Shown: positions 1 through 13,240, counted from the stretch's first letter. The stretch is DNA of 64,000 nucleotides from Acorus gramineus (GCA_030737835.1 CM060850.1:25720296-25784295); one strand, 5' to 3'. The notes: generated from the letters alone by a model not told the origin. Translations and numbers: made by a program.

Positions 1-3000
1 ACTATCCAAGCCCAAGAGTTTATTAGAATTCGTAGATTGCTTGAACTGAGGTGTCAGACTATCTTCCTTCATTTTGATCTCATGTTTTGAAATTCGTTCA
101 AATAATGATCTCAAATATTCTTCAGGTAGGTCTTTTCCATCATCAATGCCACGATTATTCCTAATGAAATCATCTGCTGACATCTGCATCAACCAAACAC
201 ATCAAAAAGTGGCTCTATAATCCACCTGAGATGTAGAATCAAACATGATATAAAGTATAGAATATAGAAACAGCAGCAAACCTTGTTCTTGACCATCGAG
301 TTGTGTGCATCAGTGTTGAGCATTATTACAGAGTAAGCAAGAACATATGCTGTATCTGCACTGGTGAAAGCCTTTGGATTGCATTTACAATAGCGTTCAG
401 CGAATTTTTCCATGATTCGGTCAATCTTCTGTGCCTCACCAGGCAACCTAAAGCCTTGCAGGAAGGACCTGATTGCTTCATCGAACTCCATTCCTTGGAA
501 GTCAAATGAATCCACATATGCATGCATTACCTTCAGTGGTAACTCTTCCCTCTCTCCTAGATAATCACCAATCATAGTCTTGTTCAAGCCAGATGCATCC
601 TTAAGGAAAGTAGCAATTTCCTCCGGTGAATCACCTACCTTCTTCACATTGATGAGGAATTCAATTCCTCTCTTGGGCTTCTGATTAAAAAGAGCAATGC
701 CTTCCTGCCACATATAATGAAATTAGAAGGGAATTCAAGAAAATCACTTAAGCAAAACACCGTTGAATGGTAAGTTTTTGACAATATGGAAAAACATGGA
801 AAGCTCATCTACCTGAAGCTCAAGCTTGTAGGCCCGGCGCTGCTCAAGAACCACAGCCTCTGAAACTTCGTTTGTAGTTTCAGACTGGGAATCTGATGCT
901 TCTCCCTCAGCCAATTCCTCCCCGCTCCCATTTGCCATAGGAAGAGCATTCACAGTCTCAGTATTGTTCTCAATTATTTCCAATCTCTTAGGAGAATGGG
1001 GGTCTGGCAACCGTAGCTGTTTATTCATCCAATCGCCCATGGATCTCAAAATTGCAACTAAGCACTTCAGGGCTTCAAGTTTCATGGCGGCATCTTGAGG
1101 TGGTACTAGTGTGGTCACAACACCTGGGGGAGGCCCTTGAGCAGTTTTGAGCAAGCCACTGACCATCCTGTAAGAATCCAGCAGTTGATGGGAAAACCAT
1201 AAAGTGAATTTCAACAGGATAAAACATCCAATACAGCTATATGGTGGTGACCTCAGAAATCAAATTAGAAGACCAGATCCAGAACCATAAAGGAGAATGA
1301 ATAACTAATCAGAGACATAAGAACCATGGAGCAAAAAGAACTCTGGTATTAAAAGGGGAGAATATGGAAGATGGCATGCAATACCTCTCAAATATGTTTG
1401 AAGAGTTGACATCACAGTCATAATTAATGAAGATATCAACCAATATCTGTGAATCAACGCAGAGCTTCTCCAGGAATCGGAGCACAATCATCTTCTGCTG
1501 ATAATTAGGCTGGGCTACATTTTCCAATACTCTAAGAACGATCATCGGAAAGAATACCCCAATCTCTGCCTTCAACCCTGATCTGAATCTAGATACCAGG
1601 CTTATAAAGATGGAGCAGGAAAGCTGAAAAACAATCATGAGATTGGAAGCACTATTCTTCAGCAGTGACAAGCAAAGATACTGCTTGATTGCGCCTAAAA
1701 ACCTGCCCATATCAATCAAATTCATGAGATCACATAAAATGAGGCACACTTAAAATCTACAATGCAGAAAAAGTATGGAAAATCATGACCTGAAAATTGA
1801 TCTTTGGAGGAAAAACAATTATTGCATAATGAAAACTATAGAAATACAGAATCACCACTAAAAGCATAAGGTATCAGGTGCTGTATAGGCTAAGAAAACT
1901 TCATATGTAATTGTTTCAGATTTGTTAAAGAATGAATGATTTCTCAAAGAGATGACTTCATAAAGAGTGATATTTTATCTTTCTACTCTTCATTTTTTCC
2001 AATTCGATAAGCCTTAAGCTTATCTTGGTTGATTGATGTCGTTAATTTTCTCACTTAAGAAACAAACAAATATAAGATGATGAAAACATAAAAACTAAAG
2101 GAAAAATGAAAAATCCGCATATAATTTTGACACTCAAAGTTTGGATGTGTTGTCCGAATATAGAACAAGTTTGATTGTTCAATATGCAAGACTATATGAC
2201 TCAGCTTACAGTTTAGTAAATGGTGTTAGCTATAAAGCAATATTCAATTCCAAGCTATACTCAATATTGACTTCATAATAAATGAAGTTTGTAATGATAT
2301 AAATTTGAAATGGACTCCAAACTTCCACATTATCTTAGCTGATTGATACAGAGAGTCAGTGAGAGATATTCAGCTTTCTGAAGCTGAACATGGGTTAAAA
2401 AACTCTAATACATAAAAAAGACTCAACTTTACTGCAACAACAGATCTGTATAGCAGAGACGACAAGCATGGTATAGCAAGCAAAATTGAGCCCTTACATA
2501 AAATCAGTTACCTCTCACTGGTCCTGAAGACGGCCCCAGCATTCTCGAGCAAGATCTTGAGCAGCTCGAGTGCGACGATCTTCCCCCGCATGGATGCTGG
2601 ATCCGCCAAGGCATCCTTCGGCGGCGTCTTCATCGACAACTTACAGAGAGCACGGAAGACCAAGAATGCATCCCTCCTAAGCTTGTTCCCGATCTGCACC
2701 TCCTGATCGTCCTCCCTCTCCACATCCCCATCCGCCAGCTCTCCCTTCCTCCCCTCCAGCGCCGTCTTGTACATGCTGATCTCCCAGTACTTCGCGTCGA
2801 GCATGTCCTTGTCCGTCGAGTCCAGCAAATCCGCCGGATTCGCCGCCTCCACCACCGTGGACTCGAACGCGCCATCATGACCGCCAAGCCTCGCCGGCGT
2901 CGAAGGGTTGAGAACCCCATCGATGTCTGTCATGATCCGCGTGATGAACCCCTGCACGAACGCCGCGTCGGGATCCGTCCCCGATCCGCCGCCACCACCG

Positions 3001-3716
3001 CCGGACGCAGGGGGATCCATGAGCTCGGCTACAACAATGGGGTGGACGGGGACAGTGGTCGAGTCAGCCTCCATGCGGCGGAAGACGATGACGAGCATCT
3101 GGATGAGCGACGCCTTGGCCGTCGTTTTATTGACGTCGGAGCGGCTGTCGAGGTAGATGTCGTAGCAGGACCTCACGATGAGAAGGAGGGAGTCGCCGTG
3201 GACGCGGAGGTGGACGGAGGTGACGGCGGAGAGGAGGGTCTTGAGCACGAGGAGTTCGGTGGGGTCCTCGCCGAGGTTGCGGCAGGCGCAGGCGGATTCG
3301 ACGATGCGGGAGAGGAGGGCGGAGGAGGGGCCGCCTGAGGGGTCGGCCTCGCCGCGGAGGTAGGCGTGGGAGACGAGCTTCTGGAGAAGGTCCAGGGCGG
3401 GATCGGCGATCTTGTGGTAGCCGGAGGAGAGGGCGGAGATGAGGGGGGAGAGGACGGTCTCGGAGTCGGAGAGGGAGAGCTGGTGGGGGCCGTCGTGGAG
3501 GGGGCCGGGGGAGGAGTCGGAGGAGGGGGAGGAGGGGGCGGAGTCGGAGGTGGTGGAGGAGGGGGATTGGGAGAGGAGGGAGGGGAGGAGGTCGATGAGG
3601 GACTTACATTGGTGGGCGAGCTTGGAGTGCTTGCGCCATGAAGCGTTGCGGACGATCCGTTCGAAGGAGGGGATGAGGAGGGGGAGGATACGCGATTCGG
3701 AGTCTGAGGAAGCCAT
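1..3716 (-). CDS. BIG2-like: BIG1/BIG2-type brefeldin A-inhibited ARF guanine-nucleotide exchange factor, N-terminal part
   Basis: The product is a large SEC7-family protein that loads GTP onto ARF GTPases at the trans-Golgi network/early endosome to start vesicle coat assembly. Five exons are visible: 3716-2512, 1702-1385, 1167-813, 704-282 and 183-1, with GT-AG introns and phases that join cleanly. About 828 of the roughly 1,790 residues usual for the family are present; the rest lies beyond the left edge. Exon 1 carries the DCB region and ends in ...VFRTSER, which joins [10 protein letters not shown] of exon 2. The HUS box ([16 protein letters not shown]) spans exons 2 and 3. The SEC7 domain starts near residue 614. 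It shows the catalytic loop [11 protein letters not shown] (glutamic finger about Glu716) and the motif [12 protein letters not shown]. Wording such as GGHDGAFES and [15 protein letters not shown] matches BIG1/BIG2 rather than BIG3. The start is the ATG of MASSDSESR. The acidic/Pro/Ser-rich stretch and a Gly run around 3000 are lineage-specific inserts. Confidence 0.96.
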
Positions 3717-4997
3717 TGTTGTTGAGGTTGTCGTTTGTTTCCCTCCTCTCGCGGCCGCTCGCCCTTCGCCGATCGGGATCGGAAGGGGGAGGGGAGGGAG
3801 GGAGGGGTGTTTTGGGAAGGATTGTTTGAATCGCTGTTGTTGTTGTTGTTTCTGTCGTGACAGATCTTCACAGATCTGAAGAGGGGGAGGGGAGGGGAGG
3901 GGGGTGTGAGATCGGGGGATTTGGTTGCTGGAGTCAGTGGTTTATAATAATAAAATTGTGAAAAATGGGGATTCTGGGGTGGAATTACTTTAATGGACTT
4001 TGGGGTGTTGATTTGGGGTGGGGAGGTTTTTCAAGGAATAGTTTAGTTTGAGGAGGGTGTTTGTGGGAATGGAGAGGTTACTGATGAATGTTTCGCGGAT
4101 TAATCATTGATTATGATGGTTGACATTTTAGCGACTCCTGCGGATGGGGGGCTGCATAGATCGACCGTATTATAAAACTAAACGTTAAAATGGTATTTAA
4201 ATAGGTTGTATTTATTTTTAAAATGCATAATTGATTGAAAGGTTAGAGACAATAAATGAATATTTATTTTGAGATGTGAAGTATACACACATGATAACAC
4301 ATGAATAATTAAATCTGGAGATGTACATCTATTAGGATAATTTTTATTGGATTGTAATTTTTTATTATGTCATTATTATTTTATTTTCAATGTTTCTAGA
4401 TTGTATAAGATATGGAATATGCTATCTTAACCTCTTTAAAAATACTATGATTTCTTCTTGGTAGAGGGGTTCACTCATTCTCCTAATCTGATTATGTTTA
4501 GGATTTGAATACACTCAAAATAAATACAATCAAAGTCATTATTAGGGCGCTTCTTTTCTATGAATGAGACAAAACAAATGCATGAATGAAAAAATAATAT
4601 TATTATTATAAAAATGACATAAAAAAATTTATATGGTTTGATATTCATGGGACAAAAAAACTAGTAAGCAAATTTGCTAATAATTTATTAAAAAAATACA
4701 TTATATGAGTACTACACATGTCATGATGATGGGACGGATATTCCCACCATCTATTTTCCCGTCCCGTCCCACCACACTATGGACCAATCACTTATATTTT
4801 TATGAGAATATTAAATACAATTTTTTGAACTTCTAAGCACACTACCACCTATGAGATCACTACATCACCACTACCACGAACACAATGACCTCTCCGCCTC
4901 CCTGGCCCTTTCCACCTACCGTCCTCGGCCCATCACTCTCCTCCTCCCCTCCCCAACCTTCTCTCCCCCCATCCCACGTCTAGTCATCGCCCAATGG

Positions 4998-4999
<2 letters not shown>
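3717..4999. other. Upstream region of the BIG gene and AT-rich spacer
   Basis: Just above the BIG start codon (minus strand) lies a GA/CT- and CAA-rich leader (3717-3920), followed by a TATA-like AT stretch near 3945-3955. Beyond about 4130 the DNA is plain AT-rich spacer, with a short GC-rich piece of MITE-like character near 4730-4790. No coding exon is seen. Confidence 0.4.

Positions 5000-5058
<59 letters not shown>
5000..5058. repeat. (CT)n microsatellite
   Basis: About 29 uninterrupted CT units. Reading frames through this block translate to Leu/Ser repeats and are not genes. Confidence 0.97.
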
Positions 5059-5061
<3 letters not shown>

Positions 5062-6947
5062 TCCTCCTTTTTTATTGCCATGTTCTTCTCGTTGTCCTTG
5101 TGCCCTTCTCTATTGTCATCATCCTCGTGCACTTGCTTTCTTCATAAGAAAAGAGTTGGGGATGTGTAAGATTTTTTAGGGGGTTGTGAGGATAATGCAT
5201 TTTTGAATTTTTTAGAGTTGCGGGCTAAAGAAACTTGTTTGTGGGTATAATCACACTCTCGATTATGATATTGTTCATATTGTATCATGTTGCTACAACT
5301 AAAATATTTGTCTGATCCGTCCTCAATCAAAATATGAGACCGAACTCAAACCTAAACCCAAGATTTATAACCCAAGCTCTCTATTCAACCCATCGGGTCG
5401 AATTGGATCCAATCCAAGTTGTAGCTTTCTTGGATTTGTTTTAAAATTCAGCCAAAGTCCTAAGCCATTTGAAATCATGCAATAAATCTCTCTCTATCTC
5501 TACCCTTATCTCACATACATATACATAACATAATAGTACTCGTTGACTGATAAATATACAAAATAAACATGAGATGTTTAAGTTAAGTAAGACAATCAAT
5601 TATTCAAAAAATATGTGTATTTGCTACAAATGTGTATCTAATAAATCATATAGAAATTATCTGGTATTCGAATCTCCAATAGTATATATAGATGCAAATA
5701 GCAATGTATCTGCCCTCAAAAATATATAAATATGATATAAATAATAAACTTATATATAATTGTATTACATTTTGTTCATATTCATTATCCCTGCAAGATT
5801 AATCAGAATCATGAAAATTTAAGAAACTATTATACTTTCTATATACAAGCTCTCTAAGGGAGGATACGACATGAAATCTCGATTGCAATATTTCATCTTT
5901 CTAATATATCGCTTGATCATTTAAATTAGTATTAATGTTTAAACATTTCAGCCATACAGGAAAAAAATGTGGATTGGAATCTATAGAGATTCAAGTTTGA
6001 TAATCAATATGGTATCCAAATGATTTAGTATATAAAAGAAACTGAAATTCAGGTATACGATTCATTTACTGGTTAACAGTATGAAGTGAAATTTAAACAA
6101 AAGGAAAATGGACAAGAAGCTCACCTGTGGCCTGTGGGATGCCATTGGCTCTCAAAAGAACAAAAGCAAAAGCTCCACCTCTCTAGTTGTTCTGCCTTTA
6201 ATAAATATAAAATCTTTGAAGAATGAGTGTGTTCTGAGATCTCCTTTGATTGAGTTTATATATTGGTCTCGTTGTGAATATTTTTGGAAAATTTACTCCT
6301 CTCTATCTTCTACATTACCATAATAAGTCGTCGACATCTATACCCAGATAAAGAAAAAAAAGTTTCCCTAACAGAGATTTATATAATTTAGAATATTTAA
6401 TAAAATATTCTAAATTTTATAAATACCAAAATAAACCACTTTTTAAAATTATACAAAAAAATTTCTTTTTCTCTGGGAATCTTGTAAAATAAGACTTAAT
6501 TGTCTTTATCTAATCTAATATCTATACTCCCGCACTCTATTTAAAATGTTTAATCAACCCATAATAGATAAATTAATTAATTTGTAGGTTAATTTTTTAT
6601 TTGAATTTCTTTTAATGAGCTAGCGTGCGTAAATTAACTTTTTGAATTTTAGATGATTTCTTGGGTAATCCACAATTAAAAGATCTTTTTAAAAACTGAC
6701 CTTTAATGATTATAGAAAAAATTATTATTTAAGCCATTTGAAAAATAGACTAAAAAATTCTAAAATTTAAGATATTAATCTTCTTTATTTTAGAATGCTA
6801 ATTTTGTCATGTCAATTGAAACTTAGAAATGTAAATAAAAGTAATAAAAATATTATTTTAAATAAAATTTATTTTTAGGATTCATTGAATTTATCATTTA
6901 AATGGGGGTGAAAATCTTAAAATTAAGAGAGATTTTAAGTATTGTAT
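5059..6947. other. AT-rich intergenic DNA, nothing recognised
   Basis: Low-complexity AT-rich sequence with no supported exon, RNA gene or clear transposon end. A short tract near 5330-5460 resembles decayed hAT-type MITE sequence. Confidence 0.4.
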
Positions 6948-7166
6948 TGTTGTGAATATGGTGGTGGATAACCACCACTTTTCTAACACATAACCTCCCC
7001 CCCCCACTCTTCAACTCCATAACCCCCTCATTCAACTCCATAACCTCCCCCACTCTCCTATTTCATAACACTCCCATTGATGCCCCACTATCTACTTCTC
7101 TTCTCTATATACTTGTGTGCTTTGTTTATATACTCTTATATATCATATTCTATTTAGTTTACAACA
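6948..7166 (+). repeat. 5' LTR of the copia element
   Basis: 219 bp. It begins TGTTGT and ends ACAACA, and pairs with the 332-bp LTR at 12156-12487. Confidence 0.9.
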
Positions 7167-7675
7167 CGTTATCAGCACGAGAAGCTCTTTGTTAAAGAGA
7201 AAGGTTTGTATTCGGTGGGTTCTTAATGATCTATATCAAAAATATACTCCCCCTTGATGTTATGTATTTTTATGTAAATCATCTACTACATACATATGAT
7301 TAATTTTTTTTCAATATGCATGGAACCGTATGCAAATTATGTGTAGAACATGTATACATCTATATTTTATTTTTATCGATGTACTGCATACATCTATCTT
7401 TTATTTTCCATGCATGCAATCCCCGTGAAAATTTTCCATACATATGTTATGATATGATTAATTTATGAAAACTAGTATGCAATTTTCCCATGCAACAATA
7501 TGCGGCATCTATCATTTGATTATTTATTTTTCATGTAACTGTTTCATGTTTGTCATCTTTTATTAAAATTTAAATATTATACATCTATGTGTAGAACCAG
7601 AAGTTCTCACAAATATCAATTAATTTGATATTTATATTTGATTTGAAATTCATTTTAATGTTACAATGTCATGTG

Positions 7676-8280
7676 TCCCTATAGGATCATACAAAAATTG
7701 TAATTACATGGATCCCTGAAGGACCATGTAGAAGTTATGAATAATGTGTTTCAATTAAGACCATGTAAATTTTATTCTATCCCTGAAAGACTATAAAATT
7801 ATTACATGGATCCTTGAAGAATCATGTAAAAGATATGATTAAAAATGTCCTTGAAGGACTATGACTATATTGTATCCATGAAGGATCATACAAATTTTAT
7901 TTTATTTTATCCCTGAAGGATTGTATAGAAATTATGATTATATGAATCTTTGAAGGAACATGTAAAATTTTATTTTGTTCTATCCCTGAAGGATTATACA
8001 AAAATCATGATTGTTCGTGTCCCTGTAGGACCAAACAAAAGTTATATGATATATTTTTCGGGTCCTTGAAGGACCAAATAATAAAAAAAAAAAGATCCAT
8101 GTATCCCAGCAGGAACATGTAAAATTTTATTTTGTTCTATCCCTGAAGGACTATACAAAAATCATGATTGTTCGTGTCCCTGTAGGACCAAACAAAAGTT
8201 ATATGATATATTTTTCGGGTCCTTGAAGGACCAAATAATAAATAAATAAAAAGGATCCATGTATCCCAGCAGGAACATGT
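7676..8280 (+). repeat. Leader-region repeat array in the copia element
   Basis: About 16 degenerate copies of a short unit of the form TCCCTGAAGGACCATGTA, spaced roughly 35-60 bp. The last part is a recent longer duplication of about 156-160 bp (7957-8112 and 8113-8272). It lies in the untranslated leader or the decayed gag region. Confidence 0.85.
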
Positions 8281-8820
8281 AAATTATGATTAGATTTCAC
8301 CATCATCATCATAATGAAGAGGATTTAAAGATTAATACCTCATTGACAAAGGTCCACCGGCCATTATGCCTCAAATATGCTCCAGTTGTAGCAATATTGA
8401 GAGCATTAATTTTATATATTCTCGTTGCCGAACAATGATTTTTTTAAAAATATCATGTAACTCAACTCAATGGCATAGCATCATTACCCGAAGTAAATGC
8501 ATTTTATTTTATGTTCGCCATGGAAGTTGTGGTCATGAATGATGAGATCATGATTTATATAGTTGAGAAAGCACAACAATCATAGAGTTTGTAAAATATC
8601 TCAAATCACTAGAAGTGATTTGGTATTAAACAAAAGTATAATTGAAGGGAAAAGGGTTGCAGAACAAACCCCTAACACAAGGAAAATGATTGTCATGTAT
8701 TTGGTGCTTTAAAAATATGGTCACGTACCTGATGTATGATCAGACTTTTATAATTTTTATAATTATAATTTTTCTTTGTTATCTAAAATCCATTTTTCTT
8801 ACTTTCATATTTATCTTATT

Positions 8821-8900
8821 TTTTGAGTTTAACATTAATTAATGCAAATGATAATATTATTTTTGAGTTTAACATTAATTAATGCAAATGATAATATTAT
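8821..8900 (+). repeat. Perfect 40-bp tandem duplication
   Basis: Two identical 40-bp units (8821-8860 and 8861-8900), each beginning TTTTGAGTTTAACATT, inside the copia internal region. Confidence 0.95.
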
Positions 8901-9567
8901 TTTTGGTACCAAGGCTCCAGAAGGGCAGATATCATGTTATCAAGAGATACAAAATTTTGTATCAACGATGCATTGTATTCATGTAGATCCAGAAGAAGTC
9001 TACTGAAGATACCTATCTCAACATATGCCATTTTAAAATTATGGAGTATCTATGCATTAATAATGTCTCATGCCAGAAGCATACATTAGAAAAGCTTTAT
9101 GCTCTCTCCTAAAGGTTATTATAAATATCCATATTTACTCATATAAACTAGAAGTTTTATGATCTGTTCCTGAAGAACAACGAGAATTATCGTGGAATAC
9201 ATCCACTCTGTCTTATCTAAACTCACGTATCGCTCAACGTGAAAATCAAATTCCTAATGCACGCCAGATGCGTGATAGACCTATAGGTTCAAAAACAAAA
9301 ATTCAGCTCCCCAGAAGTGGAGATCAAATGTAAAATCATGCTCTAATAATGCTCCAGAAGAAGTTATACATAATATTCCGAAAGAGATTATGAACAATAG
9401 ATCCACTTTCTCTAAAACTCTAGAAAAGTATAATGTTCATGAAGAGAAACAAGTTCCAGAAGTGACTACACAAACTCTTGAAGAGGAAAAGGTACCTAAT
9501 AATATTAAGATCTCTATATTTTATATGCATATAAGAGAAATGTGGAATCGCAAATAAATGATCATCG

Positions 9568-11904
9568 ATGACATATTTATCATACAAAGTAGATTCTCCT
9601 TCTATTATAAGATATCTTGAACCATTGACAGGGGATGTTTTTACCGCTCGATTTGCGGATTGTCATTTTGATGAGACAATATTCCCGTCATTAGGGGGAG
9701 AAAATCCGTCGCCAGAAGAACAACGTGAACTTACATGGAAAACTCCATCTTTGTCTCATCTTGATCCTCGCACTAATCAATGTGAAACTGAAGTGCAAAG
9801 AATCACCCATCTTCAAAGAATTGCGCATCAATTGCCAGATGCATTCAATGATGCAGCAAAAGTGATGAAATCACATATTCCAGTTGCTAATACTCCAGCT
9901 CGAATTAATGTTCCAATAGGAAAAACTGTTAATATGCCGGCTAATGAATCAACAAAAACACGCCTGAAGCGTGGAAGACCTATAGGCTCAAAAGATTCAG
10001 CTCCCCGAAGGAGAAAAACAATGAAAAATAATTCTCTAGAAGAGTATGAAACACTTGAAAGACCCACAATAATAACTCCTACAGAGGAAGAAGTCCCTGA
10101 AGTGACACAAGTCCCTGAAGAGACTGACGTCCCTGAAGTGACACCCGTGCATGAAGAACAAGTACATGGAAATGAAGAAATTTTCATAAATTATGCAAAT
10201 TTACAAATATTGTGGGATCGAAAGCAAGTGCTTGTTGATGATATATTCTCATTTGTAGTAGCTACAGAAATCATTTCAGATAATGATTTAGAACCACATT
10301 CAGTGGATGAATGCAGACGAAAAAATTGTTGGCCACAATGGAAAGCTGCTATTCAAACAGAATTGGATTCACTTGCAAAACACCAAGTATTTGGACCAGT
10401 AGTCCTAACCCCTGAAGGTGTTAAACCAGTAGGATGTAAATGGGTGTTTGCGAGAAAACGAAATGAAAGAAACGAGATTGTTAGATACAAAGCTCGTCTT
10501 GTGGCACAGGGTTTCCTGCAGAGACCTGGGATAGATTTTGAAGAGACATATTCTCCTGTGATGGACACAATCACATTTCGGTATTTAATTAGTCTTGTAG
10601 TCTCAGAAGGACTTGACATGCAGCTAATGGATGTGGTTACTGCATATTTATATGGAAAATTAGATACCGACATTTATATGAAAGTTCCTGAAGGACTAAA
10701 ATTGCCTGAAGCAAAACCACGAAACATGTACTCAATCAAGCTAAGACGATCCTTGTATGGGTTAAAGCAATCTGGACGAATGTGGTATAACCGTCTTAGT
10801 GAGTACTTAATAAAAGAAGGATATGTCAATGATCCAATATGCCCCTGTATATTTATTAAGAAAACGGAACTCGGATTTACCATTATTGCAGTATATGTTG
10901 ATGATATTAATCTAATTGGGACTCCTGAAGAGCTCGAAAAGGCTTCCGAATATCTGAAAAAGGAGTTTGAAATGAAAGATCTTGGAAAAACAAGATATTG
11001 TCTCGGCTTGCAAATTGAGCAAAGTTCAAATGGGATACTTGTTCATCAAACAACATATGTTGAAAAAATCCTGAAGCGTTTTAATATGGACAAATGTCAT
11101 CCATTAAGTACTCCAATGGTAGTAAGGTTACTTGACCCAAAGAAGGACCCTTTTCGTCCAAAAGAAGATACTGAAAATCTTCTTGGTCCTGAAGTACCAT
11201 ATCTTAGTGCAATTGGTGCCTTATTATATTTGGGCCAATGCACTAGACCTGACATTGCATTTTCAGTTAATTTATTGGCCAGATTTAGCTCTGCACCAAC
11301 TCGAAGGCATTGGAATGGTGTGAAGCACATTTTTCGTTATCTTCGTGGAACGTCAGACATGGGTCTATTCTATGCAAAGGATTCCAATAATGGTGCACAA
11401 CTAAAGGGTTATGCAGATTCAGGATATCTTTCAGATCCTCACAAGGCTCGCTCACAAACAGGTTATGTATTCACTTGCGGTGGCACAGCAATCTCTTGGC
11501 GATCTACGAAACAGACTTTGGTCGCCACGTCTTCTAACCACTCTGAGATTCTTGCACTCCACGAAGCAAGCCGGGAATGCGTGTGGATAAGGTCTTTGGT
11601 TCATCATATTCGTACTGCATGCGGACTATCTCTCATTACAGATGTTCCAACAACTATATATGAAGACAATGCAGCATGCATTGCTCAAATCAAAGGGGGA
11701 TATATCAAGGGTGATAGAACAAAGCATATTTCTCCAAAATTCTTTTACACTCATGAGCTCCAGCAGAGACATGAAATTGATGTTCAACAAATTCAGTCAA
11801 AGGACAATCTTGCAGATTTGTTTACTAAAGCTTTGTCGACATCAACATTCAAGAAGCTGGTGTATGAAATCGGGATGCGACGAGTTTGCGACCAAAATTC
11901 TTGA
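9568..11904 (+). pseudogene. Copia pol fragment: integrase C-terminus, reverse transcriptase, RNase H
   Basis: A 778-residue open frame. In order it shows the copia integrase tail (KRGRPIGSKD-like, near residues 133-143), the RT entry (CKWVFARKRN, YKARLVAQGF), the RT active-site loop YVDDINLIG (near residue 449), and RNase H (GYADSGYLSD, SWRSTKQTLVATSS). Short VPE-type repeats lie near residues 178-196. Upstream gag, protease and integrase core are not recognised as open frames, so this is a fossil piece of a non-autonomous copy. Confidence 0.93.
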
Positions 11905-11954
11905 AATCTTGTACTTATGAGGGGGAGTAATTTTTTATGACATTTTGCGAACTG

Positions 11955-12125
11955 TACTCTTTTTCCTTCGCCTAGGTTTTGTCCCATTGGGTTTTCCTGG
12001 CAAGGTTTTAATGAGGCAGTGTCAAACGCATACACTATTATACGATTAAGTTACATTGTACTCTTTTTCCTTCGCTTTGGTTTTTTCCCATTGGGTTTTC
12101 CAAGCAAGGTTTTAATGAGGCAATT
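11955..12125 (+). repeat. Duplicated copia 3'-untranslated segment
   Basis: Two related stretches (about 11958-12017 and 12061-12123) share the typical copia 3' motif TGGGTTTTCC...CAAGGTTTTAATGAGGCA. Confidence 0.8.
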
Positions 12126-12155
12126 TTCTTAGCGTGGTGGTCATCCAAGGGGGAG

Positions 12156-12487
12156 TGTTGTGAATATGGTGGTGGATAACCACCACTTTCTAACACATAA
12201 CCTCCCCCACTCTTCAACTCCATAACCCCCTCATTCAACTCCATAACCTCCCCCACTCTTCTATTCCATAACACTCCCATTGATGCCCCACTATCTCCCC
12301 CTCACCTCTATAGACTTGTAACTCTCCACCTTTGGGATTCCTCTATGCACCCTATAAATAGAGGGGTTCTCTCTTGTATTCAACCAAAACAAAATAGTGA
12401 ATAAGAATCTCTCTCTACTTCTCTTCTATATGCTTGTGTGCTTCATTATATACTCTTATGTATTTATATTCTATTTAGTTTACAACA
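12156..12487 (+). repeat. 3' LTR of the copia element
   Basis: 332 bp. It begins TGTTGTGAATATGG and ends TTTACAACA, and is followed directly by the target duplication TGTAT. Confidence 0.93.
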
Positions 12488-13240
12488 TGTATGATATAAA
12501 AGTACTTAAGTAATTTTAAATTAGAAGATTATCATATTATTGAGATTTGAAAATTAGTTAATAATAACTCTAAATCAAACGAGTATATTGAAGAGATTTA
12601 GGAAATACATTATCGATGACTCTTAATCAAATATTCATTGAGATATACTAAGTTGGGATGTTGTTGTCGTCGGATCTAAACGGGCCAATAGGCCGGGCTA
12701 GTTGATTGCAGGTCACCTAGGCCGCAGATCCTCATATTCAGGTTATGGGCCGGGAGACTTGTACATTAGTCCTCATCCATGTGTGAAATAAAATTAATAA
12801 ATGTAATATGATATATTTGATGATAAAGCCCCTTTTACTCCAGTGAACTCTTTTGTATAATTAGAAAAACTTATTTAAAATCCTAAGATAAAACTAAAAG
12901 AAAAACAGTGGTTTAGAATAATAACTGATTTTAATAAATTTACAAAAACAACAATATAAAAAACGTCACATATTAAAAGGTTGAAAAACACTAGATAGTA
13001 TAATAAATAGAATAGATTGATAGATGGCTGAAGATAAAAATTTCTTTTATTTTTGTGATTTCAGATTTGTTTTTATTAAAAATTTTGCATATCTAACAAT
13101 TAGATAAATACACCTGTAAAATACATAGGACTTAAATATAAAAAATGTATCTAACAGTATTGAGTATTGACTATGGACGGAAAGGTTTATATACCAGGGC
13201 AAAAATATACCCGATATCCAACTTATCTTTCCCACGACAA
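12488..13240. other. AT-rich spacer
   Basis: No exon is seen. A short GC-rich tract near 12660-12770 (GGCCGGGC-type words) looks like a decayed hAT-type MITE fragment. Confidence 0.35.

Larger units (their letters stand above)
6948..12487 (+). mobile_element. Ty1/copia LTR retrotransposon, broken
   Basis: Both ends are terminal repeats beginning TGTTGTGAATATGG and ending TTTACAACA (6948-7166 and 12156-12487). The element is flanked by a perfect 5-bp target duplication TGTAT (6943-6947 and 12488-12492). The sequence just inside the left LTR (TTATCAGCACGAG) resembles a copia-type primer-binding site, and AAGGGGGAG before the right LTR is the polypurine tract. The right LTR holds a CCTATAAATAGAG promoter-like box. 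The shared LTR sequence differs by only a few percent, so insertion was probably one to a few million years ago. The two LTRs differ in length, and the 5' internal half carries no long reading frame. The element is therefore a broken copy with several breaks, although its RT/RNase H frame is still open. Confidence 0.95.

Noticed and set aside
2877-3879. Long plus-strand and alternate minus-strand frames over BIG exon 1
   Set aside because: Shadows of the GC-rich exon. Only the MASSDSESR frame matches the BIG family and has sensible splice sites.
4851-5179. Leu/Ser-repeat frames
   Set aside because: Produced by the (CT)n microsatellite and the C-rich stretch before it.
9828-10883. Minus-strand frames within the copia pol region
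   Set aside because: Antisense of the RT/RNase H frame with no family resemblance.
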